A stretch of DNA of 64,000 bases from Oscillospiraceae bacterium (GTDB lineage Bacteria; Bacillota; Clostridia; Oscillospirales; Oscillospiraceae), in contig JAFWQQ010000019.1 of NCBI GenBank assembly GCA_017545165.1, positions 1-64,000 of the forward strand, in the 5' to 3' direction. The stretch's first letter is position 1. Every line of letters begins with the position of its first letter. Below, one piece after another: positions 23,974 through 33,536 of this stretch. The notes below the pieces were generated by a model. It was not told where the DNA came from. It ran no database searches and saw only the letters and a program-made list of their open reading frames with translations. The translations under genes and the position numbers were made by a program.

Positions 23974-25272
23974 ATGGAACGACTGAAAAAAATCCCCATC
24001 CCCGGGCAGCGGATCCTGCGCTCGATGATCGCGGTGTGGCTGTGCCTGCTGGTCCACGTGCTGCGGGGCCGTCAGGGCGAGCCGCTGTATGCGGCGCTGG
24101 CGGTGCTGCAGTGCATCCAGCCCTATACCAAGAGCACCCGCGCGGTGGGCCGCAAGCGCATCATCGGCACCTTTGTCGGCGCCTTCTGGGGCCTGGCCCT
24201 GCTGCTGTTCGAGGTGTGGCTCAGCAGCCGCGGCCACAGCGAGCCCTGGCTCCATTTCAGCCTGATCGGCCTCTTCACCGGTTTCGCGCTGTACTCCACC
24301 GTGGTGCTGAAGGTCAGCGAGACGGCCTATTTCTCCGCCAGCGTGTTCCTGGTCATCACCATCAAGCATTTCGACGATGTGAGCCCCTATCTCTACGCCT
24401 TCAACCGCACCCTGGACACCGTCATCGGCGTGGCCGTGGCGGAGATCGTGAACCGGGTCCACCTGCCCCGGCTGCGGAAGACGGACACGCTCTTCGTCTC
24501 CGCCATCGGGGACACCCTCCTGGGGCCGGACCGGCAGCTGCAACCCTATTCCAAGGTGGAGCTGAACCGCCTGCTTTCCGACGGGGCCCTCTTCACCCTG
24601 GCCACCTCCGAGACCCAGGCCACCGTGCGGGAGCTGCTGCCGGGAGTGGAGCTGAATCTGCCGGTGGTCACCATGAACGGCGCGGCGCTCTACGATATGA
24701 AAACCATGGAATATCTGGAGACCCTGCCCATGAGCGACGAGAAGGGCCGCCGTCTGAAGGACTGGGCCCACCGGGAAGGGCTGCCCTTCTTCTCCAACAG
24801 CGTGGACAAAAACCTGCTGGTGATCCGCTACGAGGACCTGCCCAACCCCGCCATGCGGCAGCTCTTTGAGCAAAAGCGCAAGTCGCCCTACCGCAACTAC
24901 ATCCATAGCTCCCTGGATCTGGACCGGGGCGTGCTTTACCTGCTGATCCTGGAGAAGACCGAACTCCTGGAGGAAAAGCTCCGCCGCTTCCAGGCCGAGA
25001 GCTGGGCAGGGGACTATCGGGCGGTGCTGAAGCCCTCCAACTTCGAGGGCTACTCCGCCCTGCGGATCTACGACGCCGCCGTCAGCCGCCGGGCCATGCT
25101 GAAAAAGCTGCAGGAGCGGCTGCAGCCCAAGGAGACCGTCACCTTCGGCTCCGTCCCCGGCCGCTACGACGTGGTCATCGAGAACGCCGACCGCAACCGC
25201 ATGGTCCGGGAGCTGAAGCGCCGCTTCGAGCCGGTAGATCTCCGGGGCTGGCGCAACATGTTCCACAGCTGA
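23974..25272 (+). CDS. FUSC/aromatic-acid-exporter membrane domain fused to an eroded HAD-like domain
   Basis: Residues 1-165 form a four-helix membrane module (IAVWLCLLVHVLRGRQGEPLY, RKRIIGTFVGAFWGLALLLF, the SVFLVITIKHFDD segment) typical of FUSC/ArAE transporters, ending NRTLDTVIGVAVAEIVNRV. Residues 166-432 follow the Cof-type HAD plan (TLLGPDRQLQPYSKVELNRL, TLATSE, VVTMNGAALYD, SRRAMLKKLQERL, TVTFGS) but the DxDGT nucleophile motif reads VSAIGDT, the motif III Lys is Arg and the GDxxND motif is lost. The second half is therefore probably a non-catalytic binding domain. First gene of a five-gene membrane operon. RBS CGGAGG. Confidence 0.78.
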   Translation: MERLKKIPIPGQRILRSMIAVWLCLLVHVLRGRQGEPLYAALAVLQCIQPYTKSTRAVGRKRIIGTFVGAFWGLALLLFEVWLSSRGHSEPWLHFSLIGLFTGFALYSTVVLKVSETAYFSASVFLVITIKHFDDVSPYLYAFNRTLDTVIGVAVAEIVNRVHLPRLRKTDTLFVSAIGDTLLGPDRQLQPYSKVELNRLLSDGALFTLATSETQATVRELLPGVELNLPVVTMNGAALYDMKTMEYLETLPMSDEKGRRLKDWAHREGLPFFSNSVDKNLLVIRYEDLPNPAMRQLFEQKRKSPYRNYIHSSLDLDRGVLYLLILEKTELLEEKLRRFQAESWAGDYRAVLKPSNFEGYSALRIYDAAVSRRAMLKKLQERLQPKETVTFGSVPGRYDVVIENADRNRMVRELKRRFEPVDLRGWRNMFHS

Positions 25273-25286
25273 GGGGAGGGCTCGCC

Positions 25287-26297
25287 ATGGACAAACGGCT
25301 TTTGACCTGCAACGGCCTGGCCCATCTGCTGGTGGACGGGGTCTGCGCCGCGGCGGTGCTGGGCGGCCCGCCGGAGGAGCTGCTGCGGGCGGTGCTCATC
25401 TATAACAGCTTTGCCTTCTCCACCCAGTGCCTGGTGGGCCTGGTCACGGATCGGACCGGCCATTGCCTGCGCATCACGCCCTTCGCCTGCCTCTGGGTGG
25501 CCCTGGCCGGGCTGCTGCCCCTGCCCTGGGCGGTCCGGGCGGCGATCATCGGCCTGGGCAACAGCCTCTTCCACGTCTCCGCCGGCACCGTCACCCTGGA
25601 GGACGCGGGCGGAAAGGCGGCGCCCCTGGGCCTCTTCGTGGCGCCGGGCGCCCTGGGCGTCTTCCTGGGGAAGGCCTTCCCCCAGGCCCGCCTGATCCTC
25701 TGCCTTCTGCTGCTGGCCTGCGCCGTTCTCCTCTTCCCGGCGGGGCGGCGGGAGCGGCCCGCTCCGGCTCCGAGGTCTGCGGCCCCGGCGGCCCCCGACA
25801 AGGCCCTGCCCCTGTGCGCCGTGCTGCTGACCCTGGCGGTGGCGGTCCGGGCTGTGGGCGGCGCCGCCTCCGGCTCGGCGGGGCGGCAGAGCCTGTGGAT
25901 GGCCGCCGTCCCCGTGTTGCTGGTCTTCCTGGGCAAGAGCGCCGGAGGCTTCGCCTGCGACCGGCTGGGGAGCGGCAGAACCGCCCTGGCCTCGGTGCCC
26001 CTGGCGGCGGCCCTGATCCTCCTGGGCGGCGGGAGTTTTGCCGCCGGCGCCGCGGGGCAGTTTTTCCTGAACCTGAGCATGCCCATCACCCTGTTCCTGC
26101 TCTATCGCTGCATGCCGGATTCCCCCGGCTTCGCCTTCGGGCTGGCGGCCTCGGCTCTCTGGCCCGGGGCCCTGTTCGGCGGGCGGATCCCCGCCTCCGG
26201 CGCCTCCCGCGTGATCCTGGTCGTCCTCTGCTTTGGTCTGGCCCTGTTTGCCGTACTGTTTGCCGAAAGGAGATTGTCCCATGAAAAAGAGTCTTAG
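25287..26297 (+). CDS. MFS-like membrane transporter
   Basis: A 336-residue protein with about ten hydrophobic helices, rich in Gly, Ala and Leu. LVTDRTGH after helix 2 and FACDRLGSGRTALA in the second half resemble the loop 2-3 and loop 8-9 motifs of the major facilitator superfamily. It is short for an MFS protein (usually about 400 aa), and the substrate is unknown. RBS GGGGAGGG precedes ATG 25287, 14 bp after the FUSC gene. Its end overlaps the next small gene. Confidence 0.7.
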   Translation: MDKRLLTCNGLAHLLVDGVCAAAVLGGPPEELLRAVLIYNSFAFSTQCLVGLVTDRTGHCLRITPFACLWVALAGLLPLPWAVRAAIIGLGNSLFHVSAGTVTLEDAGGKAAPLGLFVAPGALGVFLGKAFPQARLILCLLLLACAVLLFPAGRRERPAPAPRSAAPAAPDKALPLCAVLLTLAVAVRAVGGAASGSAGRQSLWMAAVPVLLVFLGKSAGGFACDRLGSGRTALASVPLAAALILLGGGSFAAGAAGQFFLNLSMPITLFLLYRCMPDSPGFAFGLAASALWPGALFGGRIPASGASRVILVVLCFGLALFAVLFAERRLSHEKES

Positions 26298-26472
26298 CTT
26301 TCTCGCCGTTCTGATCCTGCTGCTGGGGGTTTTCCCCGTCTTCGCCTATGCGGACGTGCTCACCCCGGAGCAAGCTTTTGTCAGGAAACTCGGCTCCCAC
26401 GGGGTGCTGATCCTCGCCGCGGCGGTCCTTCTCGTCGCCTTTATCCTCTGGCTGGTTCTGCGGAAAAAGTAA
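26281..26472 (+). CDS. Small secreted/bitopic membrane protein, 63 aa (paralog 1)
   Basis: A signal peptide (MKKSLSFLAVLILLLGVFP ending AYA) is followed by a short exported loop and a C-terminal membrane helix (VLILAAAVLLVAFILWLVL) with the basic tail RKK. RBS AAAGGAG lies 7 nt before ATG 26281, inside the end of the MFS gene, so the two are coupled. The layout is like a sortase substrate without the LPxTG motif. Function unknown; a paralog follows. Confidence 0.65.
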   Translation: MKKSLSFLAVLILLLGVFPVFAYADVLTPEQAFVRKLGSHGVLILAAAVLLVAFILWLVLRKK

Positions 26473-26512
26473 TAAGCGCAGCCATGCAAAGCTGCCGAAA
26501 GGAGAATATCCA

Positions 26513-26728
26513 ATGAAAAAGAGTCTTTGCCTTCTTGCGGTCTGCGTCCTGCTGATCGCGCTGTTCCCGCTCTCCGCCTCCGCGGACCTGCTCCCGCCGC
26601 CCACCACGCCCAGTCCGACCACCCAAACGGTGCAGACGAGCTCGCCCCTGCTGCCGATCCTCCTGATCGCGGCGGGCGTGCTGATCATCGCCTTTGTGCT
26701 TTGGCGCTTCCTGCGGAAAAAAGCATGA
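26513..26728 (+). CDS. Small secreted/bitopic membrane protein, 71 aa (paralog 2)
   Basis: Same design as the preceding gene: signal peptide MKKSLCLLAVCVLLIALFP, a Pro/Thr-rich exported linker (PPPTTPSPTTQTVQTSS), a membrane helix (LLIAAGVLIIAFVLWRFL) and RKKA. The RBS GAAAGGAGAATATC is nearly identical to that of paralog 1, so the pair arose by tandem duplication. The stop overlaps the next start as ATGA. Confidence 0.65.
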   Translation: MKKSLCLLAVCVLLIALFPLSASADLLPPPTTPSPTTQTVQTSSPLLPILLIAAGVLIIAFVLWRFLRKKA

Positions 26729-27066
26729 GCCTGTATTGGGCCTGTGGCCTTACCATGCTGATGGAGACAGGGTATTTCCTGCTGCGGGGCTATCGGGGCA
26801 GGGCTTTCGTGATCCTCTGTCTTGCGGCCAACGCGGTCACGAACCTGAGCCTGAACCTGCTGCTGGGCTATTGGGGCCGGCCGCTCTGGCTGATCGTGCT
26901 GCTGGAACTGGCCGCGGCGGGTCTGGAGTATGCGGTGTACCGCCCGGTGGTGGGCCCGAAAAAGGCCCTGCTTCCCGATACCCTGGCGGCCAACCTGGTC
27001 TCTCTGGTCCTGGGCGGCGTCCTCCTGCGCCTGATGATGGGTTTGTCCCCCGGCGTCGTCTCTTAG
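26725..27066 (+). CDS. Small membrane protein, 113 aa
   Basis: Four hydrophobic helices are visible (SLYWACGLTMLMETGYFLL, VILCLAANAVTNLSLNLLLG, WLIVLLELAAAGLEYAVY, LAANLVSLVLGGVLLRLMMG). Family not recognised. ATG 26725 overlaps the preceding stop (ATGA), so it belongs to the same operon as the FUSC-HAD, MFS and two small proteins. Together these look like an envelope transport or modification unit. Confidence 0.65.
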   Translation: MSLYWACGLTMLMETGYFLLRGYRGRAFVILCLAANAVTNLSLNLLLGYWGRPLWLIVLLELAAAGLEYAVYRPVVGPKKALLPDTLAANLVSLVLGGVLLRLMMGLSPGVVS

Positions 27067-27076
27067 GCGGTGCGAG

Positions 27077-27220
27077 AGGCGGGCGACCACAAGGGCGGAG
27101 CGAAGCGCCCCTCCCCTACGGCAAGGACGGAGCAGCCGGAGGACCCCTTCCGTCATCCGCCTTGCGGGGGACGGGACATCGCCGCGGATCGCGGGAGGGG
27201 CAAGCCCCTCCCCTACGACG
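27077..27220. repeat. REP-like palindromes between the membrane operon and guaA
   Basis: GGGAGGGGC (27193-27201) pairs with GCCCCTCCC (27204-27212), followed by CTAC (27213-27216); on the minus strand this is GTAG plus hairpin. A poorer copy with CTAC ends at 27119. The 269-base gap holds no gene. Confidence 0.7.
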
Positions 27221-27285
27221 CAGGACGGAGCGGCGGCGCGGGGCGGCGGGCACAGCATCTTCCCCAGCTGAATCTTCAAAAGCGC

Positions 27286-27325
27286 AAAAAGCGCGGCCTT
27301 CGGACGGAGGCCGCGCTTTTTGATT
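27286..27325. terminator. Bidirectional terminator before the guaA end
   Basis: AAAAAGCGCGGCCT (27286-27299) pairs with AGGCCGCGCTTTTT (27308-27321); T-runs exist on both strands. Confidence 0.88.
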
Positions 27326-27335
27326 ATTTTTTTCT

Positions 27336-28877
27336 TTATTCGTATTCCACCGTGGCTGGGGGCTTGGACGTGATATCGTAGAGCACCCGGTTCACGCCCC
27401 GGACCTCGTTGACGATGCGCACGGACACCCGGTCCAGCAGCTCGTAGGGGAGCCGGGTCCAGTCCGCGGTCATGAAGTCCCCGGTCTGGACACTGCGCAG
27501 GGCCACGGCCCAGTCGTAGCTGCGGCCGTCGCCCATGACGCCCACGGAGCGCATATTGGTCAGGGCCGCGAAGTACTGGCTGCACTGCCCCGCAAGTCCC
27601 GCGGCGGCGATCTCTTCGCGGAAGACGGCGTCTGCCTCCCGCAGGATCCTCAGCTTCTCCTCCGTGACCTCGCCGATGATGCGGATGGCCAGGCCCGGCC
27701 CGGGGAAGGGCTGGCGGGACACCAGCGCCTCCGGCAGACCCAGCTCCCGGCCCAGCTGCCGCACCTCGTCCTTGAAGAGCAGGCGCAGGGGCTCCAGGAT
27801 CTCCCGGAAGGCCACGTGCGCCGGCAGGCCGCCCACGTTGTGGTGACTCTTGATGACGGCGGCGGGGCCCTTGCCGGACTCGATCACGTCCGGGTAGATG
27901 GTGCCCTGGACCAGGAAGTCCACAGCCCCGATCTGCCGCCCGGCCTCCTCGAAGACCCGGATGAACTCCTCGCCGATGGCCTTGCGCTTCTGCTCCGGCT
28001 CCGTCACCCCGGCGAGCCGGGAGAGAAAGCGCGCCCCGGCGTCGATCCGGTGAAAATGCATCGCCCGTCCGGCGAAGGCGGCCTCCACCTCATCCCCCTC
28101 GTCCTTGCGCAGCAGGCCGTGGTCCACGAACACGCAGCTCAGGCGCTCGCCGATGGCCTCGGCCATGAGCGCCGCCGCCACGGAGGAGTCCACCCCGCCG
28201 GAGAGGGCCAGCAGCGCCCGTCCGCCGCCCACCTTTTCCCGGATGGCGGAGACGGCCTGCTCCCGGTAGCCGGCCATGGTCCAGTCCCCCGCCGCGCCGC
28301 AGATCTCATAGAGGAAATTGCGCAGCATCTGACTGCCATATTCGGTGTGGTTCACCTCCGGATGAAACTGCACCCCGAAGAAGCGGCGCTCCTCGTCGCA
28401 GATCGCCGCGGTGGGGCAGGCGGCGCTGTGGGCGGCCAGCCGGAAGCCCGCCGGGATCTGCGCCATGTAGTCCCCGTGGCTCATCCAGGTGACGCTCTGC
28501 GCGGGCAGGTCCCTAAAAAGGGCGCAGCCCGTGTCGAAGAAGGTCTCCGTCTTGCCGTACTCCCGGGCGGAATCCGCCTGGGCGGGGACCACCCGGCCTC
28601 CCAGCATCTGGGACAGGAGCTGGCAGCCGTAGCAGATGCCCAGGATCGGGACCCCCAGGTCGAAGACCCCCGGGTCCACCTTGGGCGCGTCGGGCAGATA
28701 GACGCTGTTGGGCCCGCCGGTGAAGATGAGGCCCATGGGCGCGAAGCGCCGGATCTCCTCCAGGGGCGTGTCGCAGGGGCGCAGCTCGCAGTAGACATGG
28801 TGCTCCCGCACCCGGCGGGCGATCAGCTGGTTGTACTGGCCTCCGAAGTCCAGGATCAGGATTTTTTGTTCTGTCAT
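27336..28877 (-). CDS. guaA: GMP synthase (glutamine-hydrolysing)
   Basis: Converts XMP to GMP with glutamine and ATP. The N-terminal glutamine amidotransferase has the nucleophile Cys in GICYGCQLL and His/Glu in [13 protein letters not shown]; the ATP-pyrophosphatase domain has the P-loop LSGGVDSSV, and the C-terminal dimerisation domain ends [14 protein letters not shown]. Length (513 aa) is standard. RBS CAGGAGG precedes ATG 28877. It is the last gene of a pyrG - small gene - guaA cluster. No purine riboswitch is seen in the 32-bp gap upstream. Confidence 0.97.
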   Translation of the reverse strand: MTEQKILILDFGGQYNQLIARRVREHHVYCELRPCDTPLEEIRRFAPMGLIFTGGPNSVYLPDAPKVDPGVFDLGVPILGICYGCQLLSQMLGGRVVPAQADSAREYGKTETFFDTGCALFRDLPAQSVTWMSHGDYMAQIPAGFRLAAHSAACPTAAICDEERRFFGVQFHPEVNHTEYGSQMLRNFLYEICGAAGDWTMAGYREQAVSAIREKVGGGRALLALSGGVDSSVAAALMAEAIGERLSCVFVDHGLLRKDEGDEVEAAFAGRAMHFHRIDAGARFLSRLAGVTEPEQKRKAIGEEFIRVFEEAGRQIGAVDFLVQGTIYPDVIESGKGPAAVIKSHHNVGGLPAHVAFREILEPLRLLFKDEVRQLGRELGLPEALVSRQPFPGPGLAIRIIGEVTEEKLRILREADAVFREEIAAAGLAGQCSQYFAALTNMRSVGVMGDGRSYDWAVALRSVQTGDFMTADWTRLPYELLDRVSVRIVNEVRGVNRVLYDITSKPPATVEYE

Positions 28878-28909
28878 AAAAACCTCCTGCCGGGAGAAAT
28901 CATCATTAC

Positions 28910-29167
28910 CTAAAATTGCACTTCGGCCTTTGCCGGGGCGTCTTCCTCATAGAGCACCCTGACGGCGCTCCCGACCTCCGGGACAGGCCGCCCCGCGCCG
29001 ATCCATTTTCTCTTTACGTATTCTATGCCGTTCACCGTATAAGAAACCTTTGCGATATGCGGAAAGACTGCTCCGTCCAGAGGGCCTGTCCGCACGGCTT
29101 TCGTGTTGATCTTCAGCCACCATTGCCTCTTGACGGAAACCACGGTCCCCTCCGTCTCTTTTTTCAT
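28910..29167 (-). CDS. DUF3592-like small protein, 85 aa
   Basis: Starts [20 protein letters not shown] and contains [15 protein letters not shown] and [18 protein letters not shown], the strand pattern found in DUF3592-type domains, but here without membrane helices. Function unknown. ATG 29167 has AAGGAGGG upstream. It sits 13 bp after pyrG and 32 bp before guaA, so it is probably cotranscribed with the nucleotide genes. Confidence 0.7.
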   Translation of the reverse strand: MKKETEGTVVSVKRQWWLKINTKAVRTGPLDGAVFPHIAKVSYTVNGIEYVKRKWIGAGRPVPEVGSAVRVLYEEDAPAKAEVQF

Positions 29168-29180
29168 GGAATCGCCCTCC

Positions 29181-30842
<1,662 letters not shown>

Positions 30843-30861
30843 TCAGGGCTTTTCAAACAAC

Positions 30862-30976
30862 AAAAAACGTTCTCCGATGCCTTAAGGGGGCACTAGGCCC
30901 CTGGCTCTGGAGAACGCTCTCAAACACTATTGCTTTTTAACACTAGTATATTACATCGCCGTTTTTCTCTTGTCAA
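30862..30976 (-). promoter_or_regulatory. pyrG promoter and leader with an intrinsic terminator (putative attenuator)
   Basis: On the minus strand TTGACA (30971-30976), 17-bp spacer, TAATAT (30948-30953). About 25 nt after the expected start, CGTTCTCC (30909-30916) pairs with GGAGAACG (30868-30875) around an inner AGGGG/CCCCT stem and is followed by TTTTTT (30867-30862). Full-length pyrG mRNA must read through this terminator, so attenuation or a short RNA of about 80 nt is likely. The start does not show the GGGC needed for the reiterative mechanism of B. subtilis pyrG, nor T-box features. Confidence 0.7.
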
Positions 30977-30984
30977 GCAGAAAT

Positions 30985-31257
30985 TCCCTCCCGACGGAGA
31001 GTTTTTTCTTCCGTTTACACGGATCGGCGGGCAACGGCAGGCCCCTCCCCGCTGTCATGGCTTCGCGGAGCGCAGCGGCGTCGAAGGCTCCTGCCCCGGC
31101 GTAAGGTCTGGCCGTTGGATGTGATCGCTGCCGCGATCAAGATCCTTCGTCGACCTGGCCTCCTCAGGATGACAGACGGAGGACGGCACCTCGTCGCGGG
31201 GCGGCTGACGCAGAACCCGGGGGCCGCGCGGCTTGGCGCGGTCCCCGGGTTGCTCTT
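30985..31257. repeat. Gap with Clostridial intergenic repeat fragments
   Basis: The stretch near 31140-31172 (CAAGATCCTTCGTCGACCTGGCCTCCTCAGGATGACAG) resembles the left edge of the window (31-69: GAGATTCTTCGTCGCTGC, CTCCTCAGAATGACAG), so it is a dispersed repeat. AACCCGGGG (31214-31222) pairs with CCCCGGGTT (31243-31251) and may end the lipoprotein gene. No gene is seen. Confidence 0.5.
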
Positions 31258-32367
31258 TCAGCGGTATTCCGTCTCTGTCACCGTGCGCGAGCTGTACTCG
31301 CCGGTGCGATTCAGCGTCTCCGTTCTGGTGACCTCCCCCCGGGCGTTGTACCAGGACGTGGTTTCGCTGAAGAAATCCGCCTGGTCGTCCAGCAGCATAT
31401 TCTGCCTGCAGACGCTGACCCGGCCGGCCTCGTCCAGGGTGTAAAGCTCGAACTCCCGGCCCGGGAGCTTCTCCAGATCCAGGTCCTGGGACGCGTCCCA
31501 GGCGTCCGGGTCGCCGATGGGCGTGACCGTGTCGACAAGGGCCCGCTTCTGGGTTCGGCCCTCGGCGCTGACGCCGGCGTCCTCCGGGCGCAGGCTGACC
31601 GCGGCCCCGGAGCCGTCCGCATTGACGATCTCCATCCGGCGCAGGAAGCCTTTCTCGTCCCGCTCCGTGACGGTTCGCATCGTCAGCTCCTTTTCCTCCC
31701 CATCGATCCGATAGCTGTTCTGCGTGCGCGTCACGCCGCCGTCGGAGGCATAGACGGTGACGGTCTCCGTCGCCAGCTGCGCCTGGGGCATATAGGTGTA
31801 GACCGCGCGGCCCTTCTCATTGCGCAGCACCGTTCCAATCCCTTCGATGGACAGGCTGCAGCTGCGGTACCCGGTGTAATTCTGCAGCACCGGCAGCACA
31901 AGATTGATCGCTCCGGCGCTCGCAGCCTCCTGCGCCAGGCTCCCGGATGCGCCGGGACCCAGCAAGGCCTCGTCGCCCATGCTGAACGCCGTGATCACCG
32001 CCTCCGTCAGGCGGCCGCCCTCATAGCGGTTTTCCAGCGCCAGCCGGAGCTCCATCCCCAGGACCAGGGTGGAGACGCTTTCCGGATTCCCCTTATCGTC
32101 CATGATATAGCTGAGCTCCATACGAAGCTTCTGATCATCCCCCATAAGCTCCTCGTCCATCGTGAGCTCTATGGCCGAAGCCAAGCCGCGCTCATCATAC
32201 TCATAGCTGAGGGAGAAGGCTGAGCTGTCGGTCTCCGTGCCGGTTTCAACGGTGGTCGTCATGCGGGAAATCGTGCTTTTTTTCGTGGGCAGACTGACGC
32301 AGGCAGACAGGCTGAAGGTCAGCGCCAGCGCCAGCAGCAGGGCCAGAAAGCGTTTGTGGGTTTTCAT
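31258..32367 (-). CDS. Uncharacterised lipoprotein, 369 aa
   Basis: The signal peptide MKTHKRFLALLLALALTFSL ends at the lipobox LSAC. The mature protein is beta-rich with repeated Tyr/Glu/Arg strands such as SYEYDERGLASAIEL and YMPQAQLATETVTVYASDGG, resembling RHS/YD-like turn-strand repeats, and ends SSRTVTETEYR. No enzymatic motif is seen. ATG 32367 follows GGGAGGA; the longer reading frame runs into the REP array upstream and is rejected. Confidence 0.72.
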   Translation of the reverse strand: MKTHKRFLALLLALALTFSLSACVSLPTKKSTISRMTTTVETGTETDSSAFSLSYEYDERGLASAIELTMDEELMGDDQKLRMELSYIMDDKGNPESVSTLVLGMELRLALENRYEGGRLTEAVITAFSMGDEALLGPGASGSLAQEAASAGAINLVLPVLQNYTGYRSCSLSIEGIGTVLRNEKGRAVYTYMPQAQLATETVTVYASDGGVTRTQNSYRIDGEEKELTMRTVTERDEKGFLRRMEIVNADGSGAAVSLRPEDAGVSAEGRTQKRALVDTVTPIGDPDAWDASQDLDLEKLPGREFELYTLDEAGRVSVCRQNMLLDDQADFFSETTSWYNARGEVTRTETLNRTGEYSSRTVTETEYR

Positions 32368-32473
32368 ACGGTATTCCTCCCGAAAAAGATTATTATACGT
32401 ATAAGGTCCGGGCTGCTGAGAAGGCTTCAATTCCCGGGGATGAATCGGACGCGCTCTCCGCGCCGTCAGCCTT

Positions 32474-32733
32474 GGCGCGGAGCGGCGGGCGACCAAAGGT
32501 CGCCCCTACGGCGGGGGACGGGCGTCGGCGCGGAGCGGCGGCGACCGAAGGTCGCCCCCACGGCGGGGGACGGGCGTCGGCGCGGAGCGGCGGCGACCGA
32601 AGGTCGCCCCCACGGCGGGGACGGGACGGCGGTGCGGGACGGCGGGCGACCAAAGGTCGCCCCTACGGCGGGGGACGGGACGTCGGTGCGGGACGGCGGG
32701 CGACCGAAGGTCGCCCCTACGAACTACGAACTA
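32474..32733. repeat. Tandem array of five ~53-bp REP-containing units, then heptamers
   Basis: Units begin at about 32474, 32527, 32579, 32631 and 32685. Each has GGCGCGGAGCGGCGG or a variant, a GGGCGACC/GGTCGCCC hairpin, then CTAC or CCAC and GGCGGGGGACGGG. The last unit runs into TACGAACTACGAAC (32718-32733). On the minus strand each palindrome is preceded by GTAG or GTGG. No reading frame is likely to be real. The 425-base gap 32368-32792 holds nothing else. Confidence 0.8.
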
Positions 32734-32792
32734 AAACCGAAACGCCGGCCGAGGCTTGAAAAACTCGATTTTCAAGCCTCGGCCGGCGCCGC

Positions 32793-33413
32793 TTACTCCT
32801 TCACGATGACCCGCTTGCCGTGGACGGAGAGCTTGCCGCCGCAGTAGAGGGCCACGGCCCGGCTCAGCAGCTTCCACTCGCACTCCTCCATCACCCGGGT
32901 GCCAAGGCTTTCGGGGGTGTCGTCGGGCAGGACGTCGATGGCCTTCTGGAGGATGATGCCGCCCACGCCCCCGTCCCCGTCGGCAAAGTAGGCGGTGGCG
33001 CCGGTGACCTTCACGCCCCGCTCCAGAACAGCCCGGTTCACGTCCCCCTCCACGTCCTCAAAGGCGGGGGAGAGGGCCGGGTAGGTGCCGATGATGTGGT
33101 TGCGGAACTGGTAGGGCACCACGCCCAGGGGCAGGTCGTAGCCCGCCAGGATCACCAGCTCAATGTCCATGTCCCGCAGCTTGTTGGCCACGGCCATGCT
33201 GTGACTGGTCATGTTGGGGAAGAGCTCCGGGTCCACCACATAGGCGGGGACCCCCGCGTTGGCGGCCCGCTTCATGGCGTAGTCCTCCCGCCGGGGGCAG
33301 ATCACCGCCACCAGCTGAAAGTCCGGGATCTCTTGAAAATACATGGCGTCCAGGATCGCCTGGAGCCGTCCCCCGTCGCCGGAGGCCAGGATCGCCGCGC
33401 GAACCACCCGCAT
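32793..33413 (-). CDS. PurN-like formyltransferase fold protein lacking the catalytic triad
   Basis: Overall alignment with phosphoribosylglycinamide formyltransferase is good: AAILASGDGGRLQAILDAM, VAVICPRREDYAMKRAANAGVP, VILAGYDLPLG, GVKVTGATAYFADG and GGIILQKAIDVLPDDTPESL. But the active-site Asn-Ile-His-Pro of PurN reads Gly109-Thr-Tyr111-Pro, and the catalytic Asp144 position is Gly149. So it can hardly make formyl-GAR. It may bind a folate or nucleotide for another purpose, or be a new enzyme subtype. ATG 33413 fits the family N-terminus; the frame runs much further upstream, antisense to the phosphatase gene, without support. Confidence 0.75.
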   Translation of the reverse strand: MRVVRAAILASGDGGRLQAILDAMYFQEIPDFQLVAVICPRREDYAMKRAANAGVPAYVVDPELFPNMTSHSMAVANKLRDMDIELVILAGYDLPLGVVPYQFRNHIIGTYPALSPAFEDVEGDVNRAVLERGVKVTGATAYFADGDGGVGGIILQKAIDVLPDDTPESLGTRVMEECEWKLLSRAVALYCGGKLSVHGKRVIVKE

Positions 33414-33436
33414 CCCCCCATCTCTCAGAAAAAGGC

Positions 33437-33500
33437 TTGTGCATTGGGGCAAAACAAGGTATAATGCCTTTATTGATTTTCTTTGATGCATTATTATACT
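33437..33500 (+). promoter_or_regulatory. Two tandem promoters for the phosphatase-GNAT operon
   Basis: P1: TTGTGC (33437-33442), 17 bp, TATAAT (33460-33465). P2: TTGATT (33473-33478), 16 bp, TATACT (33495-33500). Both face the gene at 33537. Confidence 0.65.
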
Positions 33501-33536
33501 GTATTCGACCACTTCGGTCAAGGAAAGTGACAAGTT

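Noticed and set aside
28878..28909. Purine riboswitch before guaA
   Set aside because: Only 32 bp separate guaA from the previous gene and no aptamer core is visible.
30862..30976. T-box leader before pyrG
   Set aside because: No AGGGTGGNACCGCG box and no specifier loop were found; only the terminator is certain.
32474..32733. CRISPR array
   Set aside because: The ~53-bp units are similar throughout, including what would be spacers, and no cas genes are near. Heptamer loci are too short for CRISPR.
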